Source of the DNA: Palaemon carinicauda
Lineage: Eukaryota > Arthropoda > Malacostraca > Decapoda > Palaemonidae
Direction of reading: 5' to 3'
Assembly: GCF_036898095.1 (NCBI RefSeq)
Contig: NC_090741.1
Span: 22,853,776-22,917,775, forward strand
DNA length: 64,000 bases
Position numbers and translations under genes: made by a program. A model generated the notes under the pieces. That model saw only the letters and a list, made by a program, of their open reading frames with translations. It was not told the origin of the DNA and ran no database searches. This document shows positions 37,361 to 50,055 of the stretch, piece by piece. Each line of letters opens with the position of its first letter. Positions within the stretch are counted from its first letter, which is position 1.

Positions 37361-37933
37361 ATATTTTTATTTATAAAAATATTACAGTTATTAATATAAA
37401 TTGCCTCTCCATCTTCCCCCTATAGTGCCTTTCTGCCACCTGCTTTCTCCTAGCCTGGGCTGTTCACGGACACCACGAGGTGGACGTTGCCTGTATGTGG
37501 CCTGTCTGTCTTAATGTATCCTGTAGATTTGACTAATTATTACTAGACATCTTCCTCGGTGGATCTACTGTACTTTCGAAGGACCTTGCTGTAAACCTCT
37601 GAAGGTGACGAAAATAAATGCGAAAGTCTTTTCCCAGCGGGAAATTCTAGTAGAGCCAGACGTTGTTTCTCACAATGTTTCGCTCAGTACCATAAATGTT
37701 CAATCATGGAACTCAAGCGAAGCACCCAACTGCTGCTGATTTCATTAGAAGATACATTATAACTAATTCTGCTGATATTATCTCAGTTTTATTACACCAT
37801 ATTATTCTTATTAATCTTTCTCCAACACTCACTCACCCAGTCTCCAACATTCTTCAATATACTATGTCCAAATAAGTCCTCTATCTCACATTCATGAATA
37901 TAGGCTACTCCTCCAACGCTGTCTCTATCAGCC
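37361..37933. other. No recognisable gene
   Basis: Sequence of mixed composition; nothing recognised. Confidence 0.45.
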
Positions 37934-38632
37934 AGTCCTCACTTCACTCCGCATTCTCTACACTACAGGTATAAACATAATAAAACATTAAATTGCATTA
38001 TAGCGCACCGTGCCGGTTGACGCCAGGTTTATTTTTCCAATGAATCATACTTTTTAAAAAACAATTTAGATATAACATCACATTCTAATAACTTCTACAA
38101 ACTTCTGTACTGATATAGCAGTGCATATTTAAAACAAAATGAACAAACTTTAAAATTAACATATAAGCCTCCTCTGCCGCCCAGGAAAAACCATAGATAA
38201 AAAACAAAATCTCAAGTTTTGAAAAAACTATGGAAACCTGTGTATCCACGGCAATAATGCAGAGTAACTCAAATTTGAGTGGTGGAACCTCACTCTTGTA
38301 CTACTAATAAATAATAATGATAATAATATTAATAATAAATTTGACTTGCTCGGGCTAGCGTGCGCTAGAAAGTGACCACTTACTAAATACCTCTACAAAC
38401 ATTGAATACGTTTCACCCAACACTAAATTCTCATTGGCCACTGCCTACATAACAACTGAACTTAAGTAACAAGACACTTAAGATCTGCTTACATGTCGTT
38501 AGGACAATTATTTTTCGCTATACTTCGTAACGCGAAAAAATTCTAGTCCTCACTTCACTCCGCATTCTCTACACTACAGGTATAAACATAATAAAACATT
38601 AAATTGCATTATAGCGCACCGTGCCGGTTGAC
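37934..38632. repeat. Direct repeats X and Y
   Basis: Repeat X is 88 identical bases at 37934-38021 and 38545-38632. Repeat Y is 213 bases at 38333-38545, identical to 42486-42698. The second X starts on the last base of Y, giving the order X-311 bp-Y-X-3.85 kb-Y. Confidence 0.95.
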
Positions 38633-39204
38633 CCTAGATAATACCAAAGAAAGGGAGAGAAGGAAAAAAAATGGAGAGAGAGAAATAAATGTTCCGATTG
38701 AATGATTTACACATTTAACCTCTTTTTGAAGCCTTTGACAAACATGTTTACTTGAAACAGACTACCAACACTCATGTCTATGAAGACACCTATCATTGAC
38801 GTTATCGTTTGCGATGTTTGAACTTGTAGCCACAGTTTTAACAAAAAATTCTGTTTGGTTACATTACAGGAGCTTTTAAAAAACTTCTTAAAGAGAAATC
38901 GACCAAAGGACAAAATCATTCCAGCTTCCTCTGTATCAAGCAAAATACATCAAATATGGAAAAGCATTTGTGACAACTTCCGATATCAAAAACTTCACAG
39001 TATTGGTGATTTTTAATTTTTTTTTTCTGTTCAACTAAGAAATCTTCAAATTACAATAAACTTAATTCCCCAAATCTCATAAGAAAACCTTAATGATCTA
39101 TCAAAATAATAAAAGTTTTTCAATATAGGAAAATATAATCCGCACGGATTCTGCAACACCATATTATCAAAAAGATCCTTTGTATGCACCGATCTACCAG
39201 CTTA

Positions 39205-39555
39205 ATGTTTCACAGGTGCTTGCAAAGATTTAACAAGTGAATTTTCCGTTGGATCTATGTAACCCCTCATTTCATGCATGCACGTTATGGCATAAATAGC
39301 CTGATCACTGGAGATTACTATAGCGCCGGAATCTAATAAAAGAGTCATAAATAAAGCAACATACAATGGCATTTCGCTTTGCTCGTGACCATTATTGTAA
39401 GCTTCTCTTTGTTGAAAGACAAGTTGGTAGGCCTTGTCGGTGCTGTCATTCATCGATGATAGAAGATGCTCATGACAACTGAGGTCCCCCAATTTCCTGT
39501 CCAAATTAGATGCCACCGTTAAAGACGACTGCTGGCATTTCATTGTATTCACGAT
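39205..39555 (-). other. Possible exon of an unrecognised gene
   Basis: A minus-strand frame that reads like ordinary globular protein, with balanced composition and a Leu/Met-rich helical stretch (YVALFMTLLLDSG), ending in a stop at about 39203. It is preceded by a good splice acceptor (pyrimidine-rich ctgctttccag) near 39556. I do not recognise the protein. It could be the last exon of the gene that includes 39838-40215, but the splice phase between the two does not fit directly, so an exon may be missing or this may be chance. Confidence 0.3.
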
Positions 39556-39837
39556 CCTGGAAAGCAGATTCCAAAAATAAAACATTGTACATATATACTT
39601 ATAATTTCAAAAACCTTTACCTTCTATATCAAAGTTAAATTTCAGCGAAAAATTTCCCTCTTTGCCGTGTGTAATAACCTTTTGTTACGTAAACACAAAA
39701 AATTTAACAATAAAGCTTCCCTCGTTATTATCAACAGTCAAGATGGAGAGGACTTTCACTCTAGAATATTCTACTTAAGAATTTTTACCTCCATTTTATT
39801 AATAACTTTTGGTATAAAGCACCAAACCTCAAGTTAA

Positions 39838-40215
39838 AGCATCAATTCCCTCTGTACCGGGACACCAATATTAGAGATTAAAAACCTCAACATATTTTTA
39901 AAAGTAGCAAAACAGTCTAAAGAATGAATAACTCTCACAAGTCCATAACTCTGAAAAATGTAAGCAAGAATTGACCATTCATCCATGTTAGTTGACAACA
40001 CTTCAAAATATCCACTCTTTTGTACTCTTTCTGGGCTTACATACATTGATGACCTGAACAGTGTATTCAGTACAAGTTTAAATTCTTTGTTTTCTATGAT
40101 TTCCAAATCTGGCTTTTTGCTACCTACTTGCATTAAAATCGAAAATCTTTTATCTGAAACAACGTTCAAACATTGCCAAAGTACTTTACATAATTCTGTC
40201 GACTGCCTCCTGCTC
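39838..40215 (-). other. Possible exon of an unrecognised gene
   Basis: The minus-strand frame is open from about 40215 to a candidate donor (cccg/gtacag) near 39860. Its composition is protein-like (MDEWSILAYIFQSYG, FATFKNMLRFLI), suggesting a helical, possibly HEAT-like protein. The family is not recognised. Evidence is only the open frame, composition and a donor-like site. Confidence 0.3.
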
Positions 40216-40329
40216 CTTAATGTTTAATTTTAAAAATTCATTTGCTGTCCAGTTTCCAACCACTCTTTTCATGATAAAAAAAAATGCCCTGTATTCATCG
40301 CTAAAAACTTCAGAATTACTCCAAACCTA

Positions 40330-40985
40330 CTACTGAGGTGTCACAACATATAAATTTCCCAACACCAGAGGCGTCACAATATAACTATAAAATCTGAGGA
40401 GTTACAATATAGCGGTAAATTTCCTATGTCTGAAGCGTCGCAATATAGCGGTAAATTTCCTATGAGGCGTTGCAATATATTGATAAGATTGCCTACATCC
40501 GAGGCTTCGCAATGTGATAAATTGCCTACATCTGATGCGTCACAATATAGTAATTAACTGCCTACATCTCAGGCGTCACAATAGAGTGATAAACTGCCTA
40601 CACCTGAGGCGTCACAATATAGTGCTAAACTGCCTACATCTGAGGCGTCACAATAGTGCTAAACTGCCTACATCTGAGGCGTCACAATATAGTGCTAAGC
40701 TGCTACAGTACATCTGAGGCGTCACAATATAGTGATAAACTGCCTACATCTTAGGCGTCACAATATAGTGATAAACTGCCTACACCTTAGGCGTCACAAT
40801 ATAGTGATAAACTGCCTACACCTTAGGCGTCACAATATAGTGTAAACTGCCTACATTATAGGCGTCACAATATAGTGATAAACTGCCTACATTATCGGCG
40901 TCACAATATAGTGATAAACTGCCTACATTATCGGCGTCACAATATAGTGATAAACTGCCTACAACTTAGGCGTCACAATGAAGTA
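40330..40985. repeat. 36-bp minisatellite, about 18 copies
   Basis: The unit is close to aactgcctacatctgaggcg followed by tcacaatatagtgata. The first copies (40330-40500) are diverged, the later ones (40550-40985) nearly identical. Small length changes break any frame. No spacers. Confidence 0.93.
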
Positions 40986-42051
40986 ATAGGTTAAATAAGT
41001 CTGATGCAAGTATATAGTTAAAGTAACGACCAAAATAAAAAGAATGAATTTCTGCGTAAAAACGTGATCACAACCAGAGCATCTGATATTTCTTCATTAA
41101 GTTCTCAACTAGCTTTGCTCAATATGTAAAAATACAGAAATACTTTATCGTTTACATTTTAACAATACTTCTCACGACAAATTTCGTGGAAATTATGTAA
41201 CAGACAATTCTGTCCAAAAGATATTCGTTAAAATAACGTTTTTGTTAATTCAGAAGGTTGGGCATCTAAACAAGATCTTTAACGACATCGTTTATCCTAA
41301 TACTGTAGTTACAAAATTTTCCTTCAGTATTCGTCCTCTGTAAACCTTTCCAAATACAATTTAGAGTCTGAAAAACAATTATACTTTCTTGTAAATAAAT
41401 CCAAATCTTGAAGCTTTTAAAAGTAAATAACTAGCATCCGATGCCCCTTCAAAACAACCATCCGCAGCTATGCCATCATCTAAAAATACTTCAATCTTCA
41501 CTTCCTTAGATCTCCAATATCTAACAGACTTAAGAACTTTAGTAAAGATGTACCGCCGCTTTCAAAAATATCTAAAGATAATCCATTATAAAAACTTTTT
41601 ACATTTTTCCCCAATGAGAAAGATATTGGCAACGTTTTAATAGATTTCTATGCGATAAGCAGACTGTAGACTGATTAAATCCTTAAAAAGTTTGTAATAA
41701 AAAACCAGCCTTTGCTTACCATTTCCATTCTTGGTCACCGTCGAAGGAATTATTTCTTAGTTTTTCTGATACCAGTGTCACCCATTCTCTTTTAATAAAC
41801 TCTGATTCGTCCCTTTCTGACCTATTGTTACCCAATCCAACAACTACAGTAACGGTTTTGAAATGGAATTTTATGATAGACCTTTTAGACGTCAATGACT
41901 ATCCCAATCTAATTCTGTTCAATGTATTGTGAATAACAACAACCAACAGGCGATTAAAAACAATAAAATAAAATAAACACAATGTTCCAATTTCCTTGTA
42001 CCAACTGCTAAGTATACAAAATAAAAACAGCTATATTTTCACTTATCTTTT
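40986..42051. other. No recognisable gene
   Basis: AT-rich sequence with no supportable frame. Confidence 0.4.
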
Positions 42052-42465
42052 CGACGTCTTTCTTGGTACGTTCCCAGCTCCAATGTCAACTCTCGGCCTT
42101 TATTGAGCTCTAGACCTCTTCCATCAAAGTTGATATGAATCCACACTTTCCCTCGATATTTAACTAGCTTGACACTTTCGACGATGCTGCTCTTTGCGTA
42201 CTAACTCGTTTCTGCAGCAGTTTTAGATGTTCCTTGTCCTCCAAGTTGATAAACAAACGCATCTAATGCTAACATTTTCGTATCAGTTTCCTCAAAATAA
42301 CGCGATGCTCATTCAAATGGTTTTCCATCATACTTTAACGAGGTGCGGATACTTGTTGAATATTCTGCTGGAAATCGGATAATAGATTGTCCATCACTTC
42401 TTGAAACGGTTTCAGCATTCTGATTGCTAGCGTGAAAACACTATTCACATCTGAAGCTGCATTTG
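42052..42465 (-). other. Protein-like broken minus-strand sequence
   Basis: One minus frame reads SVFTLAIRMLKPFQEV and continues helical for about 40 codons before a stop. Further open stretches follow in this and another frame to about 42052. It may be a dead exon or gene fragment. No family recognised. Confidence 0.2.
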
Positions 42466-42485
42466 ACCCTGCCTGGCGTCCTGGC

Positions 42486-42698
42486 TAATAAATTTGACTT
42501 GCTCGGGCTAGCGTGCGCTAGAAAGTGACCACTTACTAAATACCTCTACAAACATTGAATACGTTTCACCCAACACTAAATTCTCATTGGCCACTGCCTA
42601 CATAACAACTGAACTTAAGTAACAAGACACTTAAGATCTGCTTACATGTCGTTAGGACAATTATTTTTCGCTATACTTCGTAACGCGAAAAAATTCTA
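42486..42698. repeat. Second copy of direct repeat Y
   Basis: 213 bases identical to 38333-38545. Confidence 0.95.
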
Positions 42699-42714
42699 TT
42701 CTTCGACACTCATG

Positions 42715-42716
<2 letters not shown>

Positions 42717-42773
<57 letters not shown>
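42717..42773. repeat. (CT)n microsatellite
   Basis: CT dinucleotides. Confidence 0.97.
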
Positions 42774-42776
<3 letters not shown>

Positions 42777-42957
42777 AGAAATAATCCAGTGTACGTTTGA
42801 GTTTGTAGTACCTTTATGCATATGTAGCTCGTCATGGAACACGAGAAACTCTATAATACTTTTGTTCTAATAATTTATCTTACAATGAATTCGAGAAGTA
42901 TTTAAAAAAATCTGTCTAAAGTTTTAATGAAGATAAATTGCACTTACAAATTATTAT

Positions 42958-42958
<1 letters not shown>

Positions 42959-43024
<66 letters not shown>
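42959..43024. repeat. (GA)n microsatellite
   Basis: GA dinucleotides. Together with the CT tract 185 bp upstream it forms an inverted repeat. Confidence 0.97.
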
Positions 43025-43025
<1 letters not shown>

Positions 43026-43047
43026 AATTCCTAAAAATACTAACTAC

Positions 43048-43310
43048 TGTTGGAGTGGCCGATGTGGTAACGTCCATGACTGGTTAACGCCAGCATGAGG
43101 TTCGAGTCCCGCTTAATTTCGTTAGTTCCTTTGGTCGCGACAAGGGAGCCTATAGGTCTATCTGTTGAGTCATCAGCAGCCACTGCCTGGCCCTCCTTGG
43201 TCCTAGCTTGGGCGCTGATCATATGTTATATAAGGTTAGTCTCTAGGACATTGTCCTGCTCGATAGGGCAATGTCAATGTCCCTTGCCTCTGCCATTTAA
43301 ACCTTTAAAA
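43048..43310 (+). mobile_element. tRNA-derived SINE, well preserved
   Basis: The head contains an A box TGGCCGATGTGGTAACG (43056-43072) and a B box GGTTCGAGTCC (43099-43109) about 30 bases later, the internal RNA polymerase III promoter spacing of tRNA-related SINEs. The A box resembles tRNA-Ser/Leu. The body matches the copy at 26355 (cctataggtctatctgtt, agcagccactgcctggccct, ctgatcatatg) and ends tctgccatttaaaccttt. Compared with that copy it lacks a short segment after the B box. It starts right after a (GA)n tract. Confidence 0.87.
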
Positions 43311-44114
43311 CAACGAAGGGAGATTGTTTTAAAAATCATGGGTCTTTTAAAAAACGAAATGAAAAAAAAATTGAATCACAACGAAATGCTATAATTGAAT
43401 CCATTGTTTCCCAGAATTTTTCGTTCTAAAATCGAATTGTTTGATCACTAAACTCACGAAATGCTGTTCTTTTGACTTCGCCACATAGAAACTTAAAATT
43501 TGATATACTGAAATTATTATTCGATAAATCTGTTCAGATTGTAGATGATATTTTTCATGTAGTTTATATATCATCAAAATATATGTATTCACGCGGAAGT
43601 GATCACGTGATTAATTTCTTGGTGTTCCTTAAAAAAAAAAAATCCCATTTATTACATCTATACACGAGTTCCCAGCACCATCTTCTGGCGAACAAGAAAA
43701 CCCTTTTTTGGGCAACAGCACTTGTAAATTGAAGGGGAGAAAGGGTTTTACACAACACTGAATTTTGTCATTTTCTCGTGAGATATCCTTATATATAATT
43801 CTCCTTCAATTATACATGTTTTATTTGATTTAGTAATTTACCCTATGAATATATTATGACAGATATGGTTGAAGTAATAACTTTTAAAGTTACATAGACT
43901 TTAATTTTACCCTAAACCAATAATGGGATTGCCCATAGTGGAAGGATGACTTTAATTTTCCCCTAAACCATCAATGGACTCACCCCCTATAGACGAAATG
44001 AATACCCTAAACCACGAACAAAAGACATTGTAATTTATTAAAAAGAACAAATAAACGGACTCTTTGATCCGTTGATATGACGATTAAAAGGGATATTAAA
44101 ATTAAATCTATTAA

Positions 44115-44116
<2 letters not shown>
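43311..44116. other. No recognisable gene
   Basis: AT-rich sequence. A small local repeat (actttaatttt.ccctaaacca) occurs twice near 43898 and 43950. Confidence 0.45.

Positions 44117-44196
<80 letters not shown>
44117..44196. repeat. (TA)n microsatellite
   Basis: TA dinucleotides left of dispersed repeat II. Confidence 0.97.
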
Positions 44197-44198
<2 letters not shown>

Positions 44199-44444
44199 TT
44201 TCTGAGTGTAGATACCTTAACTTGAAAAAGGGTTTGTGTATCGCCATGATCAGTAAATCTGTACTAAGTCATGCCCACCCATACTAGGTTGGTTTGCCGT
44301 GAGCGAGCAGACTAAAGTCTCCCACCATCACCAATTCGCACTGGCCAGCATGGTGGTGAAAATTGGCCAAACCCCAGACATGAATAAGGACATGTCTGAG
44401 AGCTTTGCCCTACAGTGGACTAGAAACGGCTACAGTAGTTGTTG

Positions 44445-44448
<4 letters not shown>
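44197..44448 (+). repeat. Dispersed repeat (type II) bounded by TA tracts
   Basis: Matches the reverse complement of 56035-56258 (shared actaggttggtttgc, gtctcccaccatca, gccaaaccccagaca, ataaggacatgtct). It ends in gtggactagaaacggct, similar to the end of the RT tail at 47471, so it may be a LINE-related 3' end or a SINE mobilised by one. Both copies touch (TA)n. Confidence 0.7.

Positions 44449-44541
<93 letters not shown>
44449..44541. repeat. (TA)n microsatellite
   Basis: TA dinucleotides right of dispersed repeat II. Confidence 0.97.
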
Positions 44542-44543
<2 letters not shown>

Positions 44544-44761
44544 TAAATCACTAACGTCCAATTGCCATATAATGCAACTTGGCGCCAAAATCTTTCCTAA
44601 AGCCTTCAACTCATTTCAAAGGACGAAGCAATATGAAACCATCGCTCAATTTAGAAGAGAATTACTCACTCGACCGGACGAAATAATAGGAGAATATCGT
44701 TCAATTCAGAGGAAGAACAGAAAGGGTTCCCAGTCCGAGTGCTTTTAAAGTAACATCATCA

Positions 44762-44778
44762 CCATCATCATCATAATG

Positions 44779-44835
<57 letters not shown>
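44762..44835. repeat. (CAT)n(AAT)n microsatellite
   Basis: A few CAT units then AAT repeats, resembling a LINE tail, but no LINE 3' UTR is recognised upstream. Confidence 0.93.
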
Positions 44836-45200
44836 GTGTTTTCTAATTAGATATACTTTTTGGCCTTTTCTTGTAAACATTACTTATATATTTTTCATTG
44901 GCCTTTTCGTTTATTATAAAGCCTTATACATGGCCAAGGCATATAATGAGAATGGCAGATAATATATGGACATTAAGAATAAATGAAAAAAAGACATACT
45001 TCATAGTCTCTTCTTTCCGTAGAGTTTCCAGATAACATAAGGGTTGCTATAGGAAATCACCCTCTGGACCAGAAGTTTAGTGGTAAATTTTTAGTGATAA
45101 TTCATGATAATAAACTAACTTTTTGTGAGCATGTTAACATGATAGTTAATAAAATTACCAAAGTAATGGGTATCATATATACATTAAAGGAGTATTTCCC

Positions 45201-45202
<2 letters not shown>

Positions 45203-45255
<53 letters not shown>

Positions 45256-45336
45256 TCTTGCTAAGATACAACCCTAGTTGGAAAAGCAGGATGCTATAAA
45301 TCCAGGAGACTCAAAAGGGAAAATAGCCCTTAATAA
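45203..45336 (-). mobile_element. 5'-truncated LINE 3' end
   Basis: The minus strand matches the 3' UTR end of the LINE at 24630-24741 (ctattttccc, ttatagcatcctgctttt, agggttgta) and finishes in (TAA)n at 45203-45255. A classic dead-on-arrival LINE copy. Confidence 0.85.
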
Positions 45337-45454
45337 ATATGATGTTCCAGACACTTATATTAAATAAATTTCCATCTTTGAGATGAAAAATAATTCAGGA
45401 CCAATCAGTTCATCCATATGGAACAAGAAATTCAAACTTAACTCTTTCTTTCAA

Positions 45455-45926
<472 letters not shown>

Positions 45927-45955
45927 AAGCACACGTGATTTCAATCAATGTAAAC

Positions 45956-46088
45956 ATCACCCACGAATGGCATTTAATACCGAATTCTATCTTGGGAATA
46001 TATATCCACTCAGAATTCATTTTATGGTATGAATTCCAAGTATATATATATTCCCAAGATAGAATTCGGTATTAAATGCCATTCGTGG

Positions 46089-46093
<5 letters not shown>
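45956..46093. repeat. Foldback element, family shared with 54716-55010
   Basis: 65-base arms 45956-46020 and 46029-46093 are nearly perfect reverse complements around 8 bases. The arm sequence (ggcatttaataccgaattct) is also the outer arm of the larger palindrome at 54716-55010. TA tracts on both sides. Confidence 0.92.

Positions 46094-46173
<80 letters not shown>
46092..46173. repeat. (TA)n microsatellite
   Basis: TA dinucleotides. Confidence 0.97.
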
Positions 46174-47300
<1,127 letters not shown>

Positions 47301-47319
47301 AAATAACATATAATAGATT

Positions 47320-47471
47320 CACATAAAGAATAACAGAATGGGTCCCTAGGTATCAAAAGAGAAGCAGAGGAAGGAAGAGAAGACGTTGGATTGACGACCT
47401 AAGAAAATTTGCTGGCATAAACTGTCATAGGAAGACCATAGACAGAGGTCTCTGTTCAGTAGTGGACTAGT
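47320..47471 (+). pseudogene. C-terminal tail of a non-LTR reverse transcriptase
   Basis: The frame reads a Lys/Arg-rich block ([19 protein letters not shown]) and ends ...DRGLCSVVD and TAG, the standard end of arthropod endonuclease-RTs. It is followed by taacggtttg and then (TA)n. Everything upstream is TA microsatellite, so the copy is 5'-truncated to about 150 bp. Confidence 0.7.
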
Positions 47472-47478
47472 AACGGTT

Positions 47479-47871
<393 letters not shown>

Positions 47872-47876
47872 TATAA

Positions 47877-49340
47877 GGGCTGTATCAGGTGGGTACAGAA
47901 GATTTCGTGATGCTAGTCGATATGGAATTCCGGGATATCCTATGTGGACCACAGGACATAACCCTTAAAAGGTTGTTCAGGGAATTGAATGTGACTATTT
48001 ACATCCCGGACAAATACGATGAGCGTGACTACATCACTATCTGTGGCCCCCTGTAAAATGTCCTGAGAGCTGAGAAAAGAATAAGAGAACTGATTGACGA
48101 AGTCGAGGACTTTCCAAGGGATCAGTATATTCAACTAATGAGTTTGGATTGTTATGGATTCCACCTTCCAATCCCAAGCCGAGGTTTTCTTCTAGCCCGA
48201 AGAGGACATATGGTTGAAGAAGTAAAGTACCTCTATGATGTTCAAGTGATTCTTCCCAAAGCTCATGAAAAAAGTTAAATTGGATATCTATGTGGCGAAC
48301 TAAATCAAGTGGTTAAAGCGTTTAAACATGTCCAGGTCGCCCTTGAAAAGGTCAGAGTGTCCGAGGAAGAGGTAACAATGGAAGGATTGCACAGAGTAGC
48401 GGCAGGAAAGTATCACTTCGATGTCGATCCTCAACACAAAGGACTCATGGTTGGACCACGGGGAGAGAATCAGAAGAGACTAGAAAACCAATACAATGTT
48501 TCCATCATCATTCACAAAAAAACTGAAGGATTTGTTACATTGCACGGACAACCCAAAGACGTCATGGACGCTTGTGAAGATATTAACAAAACTATGAAAC
48601 TCAAATTCCAAAGGGGTTATGGGAGAACAGAAGAGCGAGAGAGGAAGGTTTTCCCTGAGGAGGAAATCTTACGAGGACTAACTAAGATCGGAGATCGAAT
48701 TTATAGAATAGTCCTCGACAGAGAGGAACGAGCGATGGTCATCGGGAGAGGAGGAGAAAATATCAGGAGGCTGATGACCGAACATCAAATCCAATTCCAA
48801 GGCCCCAAGATGGACGACGACTCCAATCATTGTACAATCCGAGGAGGTGAAGAGGATGCGATCGCCTTCTATAACGATGTCCTTGATATCATCAGGAATA
48901 AAGGACAGAGGAATAGGCAAGGACAACAAGAGGGCATCAAGGATGCCTCTCCTAGGAACGATGGCAAAACAGAAGAGCGAGAGAGAAAATATTTCCCTGA
49001 GGAGGAAATCTTCGATGGACTAACAAAGATTGGAGATCGACTCTACAAAATAGTCTTGAACAGAGGCGAACGAGCGATGGTCATCGGCAGAGGAGGTGAG
49101 AACATCAAACAATTGATTGCTGACCACACAGTCCGCTTCCAGGGACAAAAGATGAACGAGGACTCAAACGATTGCACGATCCATGGAGAAGTTGCCGACG
49201 TGATTAATTTCTATAATGATGCTATTGAACTTATCAAGCATAAAGGAAAGATGAACGCGCGGAGATTCGATGGAAAAGGACAGGACGAGTGTGGTCGGAG
49301 ACAAGCTGGAGCGACACTCGGAGATTTCCTATATTACTGA
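47877..49340 (+). pseudogene. Intronless multi-KH-domain RNA-binding protein gene or retrocopy
   Basis: A single reading frame opens after TAA at 47874, crosses TAA at 48054-48056 and TAA at 48276-48278, and is then open to 49340. It encodes five KH-like units. The first two (47.9-48.3 kb) have degenerate GxxG loops and contain the stops. The third has GPRG (48453-48464). The fourth and fifth both carry the intact loop GRGGEN, at 48744 and 49086. Units four and five are 342 bases apart and closely similar, so they arose by internal duplication. The first ATG after the last stop is at 48378. The arrangement resembles vigilin-type proteins. No introns are seen, which suggests a retrocopy; the 3' part could still be expressed. 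Confidence 0.7.
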
Positions 49341-50055
49341 ATCTAAGGTGGATTAAATAGATCCTGGATTAAATCCCCCCATCAAAAAAACATAGAAAAA
49401 TGAAAGTTAAATAACTTAGTGAAACAAAAGTTTATGTGAAGAATAAGTATTAGTGTGATTTTGTGGAAAAAAAGATATATATAACAAAAATAGAAAATAA
49501 AAAAAATCTGGAGGAAAATTTTTTGTGAAAAGCAAATGTTTGTTTTAAGTTTTATTGGAATACAAAAATATAAAAAAGAAAAAAAAAGAAAAAAAATCAT
49601 AGTGGATTAGTCTCCTTTCATGAGAAATTATAGTTTAGTTTTAGAAACATGGAATTACCTTTCCATTTAGTTATGATAGCTATGAACTCAGAGATTACTT
49701 GGACTGAATATCCAGCTTGAAAACTGAATTGGACAACCTAGAGGATTAGTTCAGCAGAAAGAAGAAGCCTGGCTGATTCTAGTATGCTATGTACCTTGAT
49801 GCAGGTGTACAGGGCCTCTGTCAAGTGTACAAATGGTCTGATATCTAGATTTATTCTTTCGGATACCAACCTTCGGGTGGTTCTGGGGGAATAATCTAGA
49901 AGACCGGCTCTACAGAGGGAAGAAGCTGGGATTCTTTTAGTATGCTGACTAGTTCTTATAGGTTGAGCCAAATAAGTTTTCCTGGGGAAAATGCTACATT
50001 TTACAAAGAGGATCTTCGAATTTGGATTGACCACTGATAGTTAAGTAAAAGGTAT
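49341..50055. other. 3' flank of the KH gene; no other gene
   Basis: A-rich to about 49600. Then a weak ~170-bp direct repeat (gaagaagc.tgg.tt.t.gtatgct near 49760 and 49920) leads into the satellite. No gene recognised. Confidence 0.45.

Noticed and set aside
40330..40985. CRISPR-like array with a 36-bp period
   Set aside because: No unique spacers: the whole 36-bp unit repeats. The context is eukaryotic and there are no cas genes. It is a minisatellite.
43056..43109. Functional tRNA gene
   Set aside because: A and B boxes are present but the acceptor and anticodon stems do not pair; it is a SINE head.
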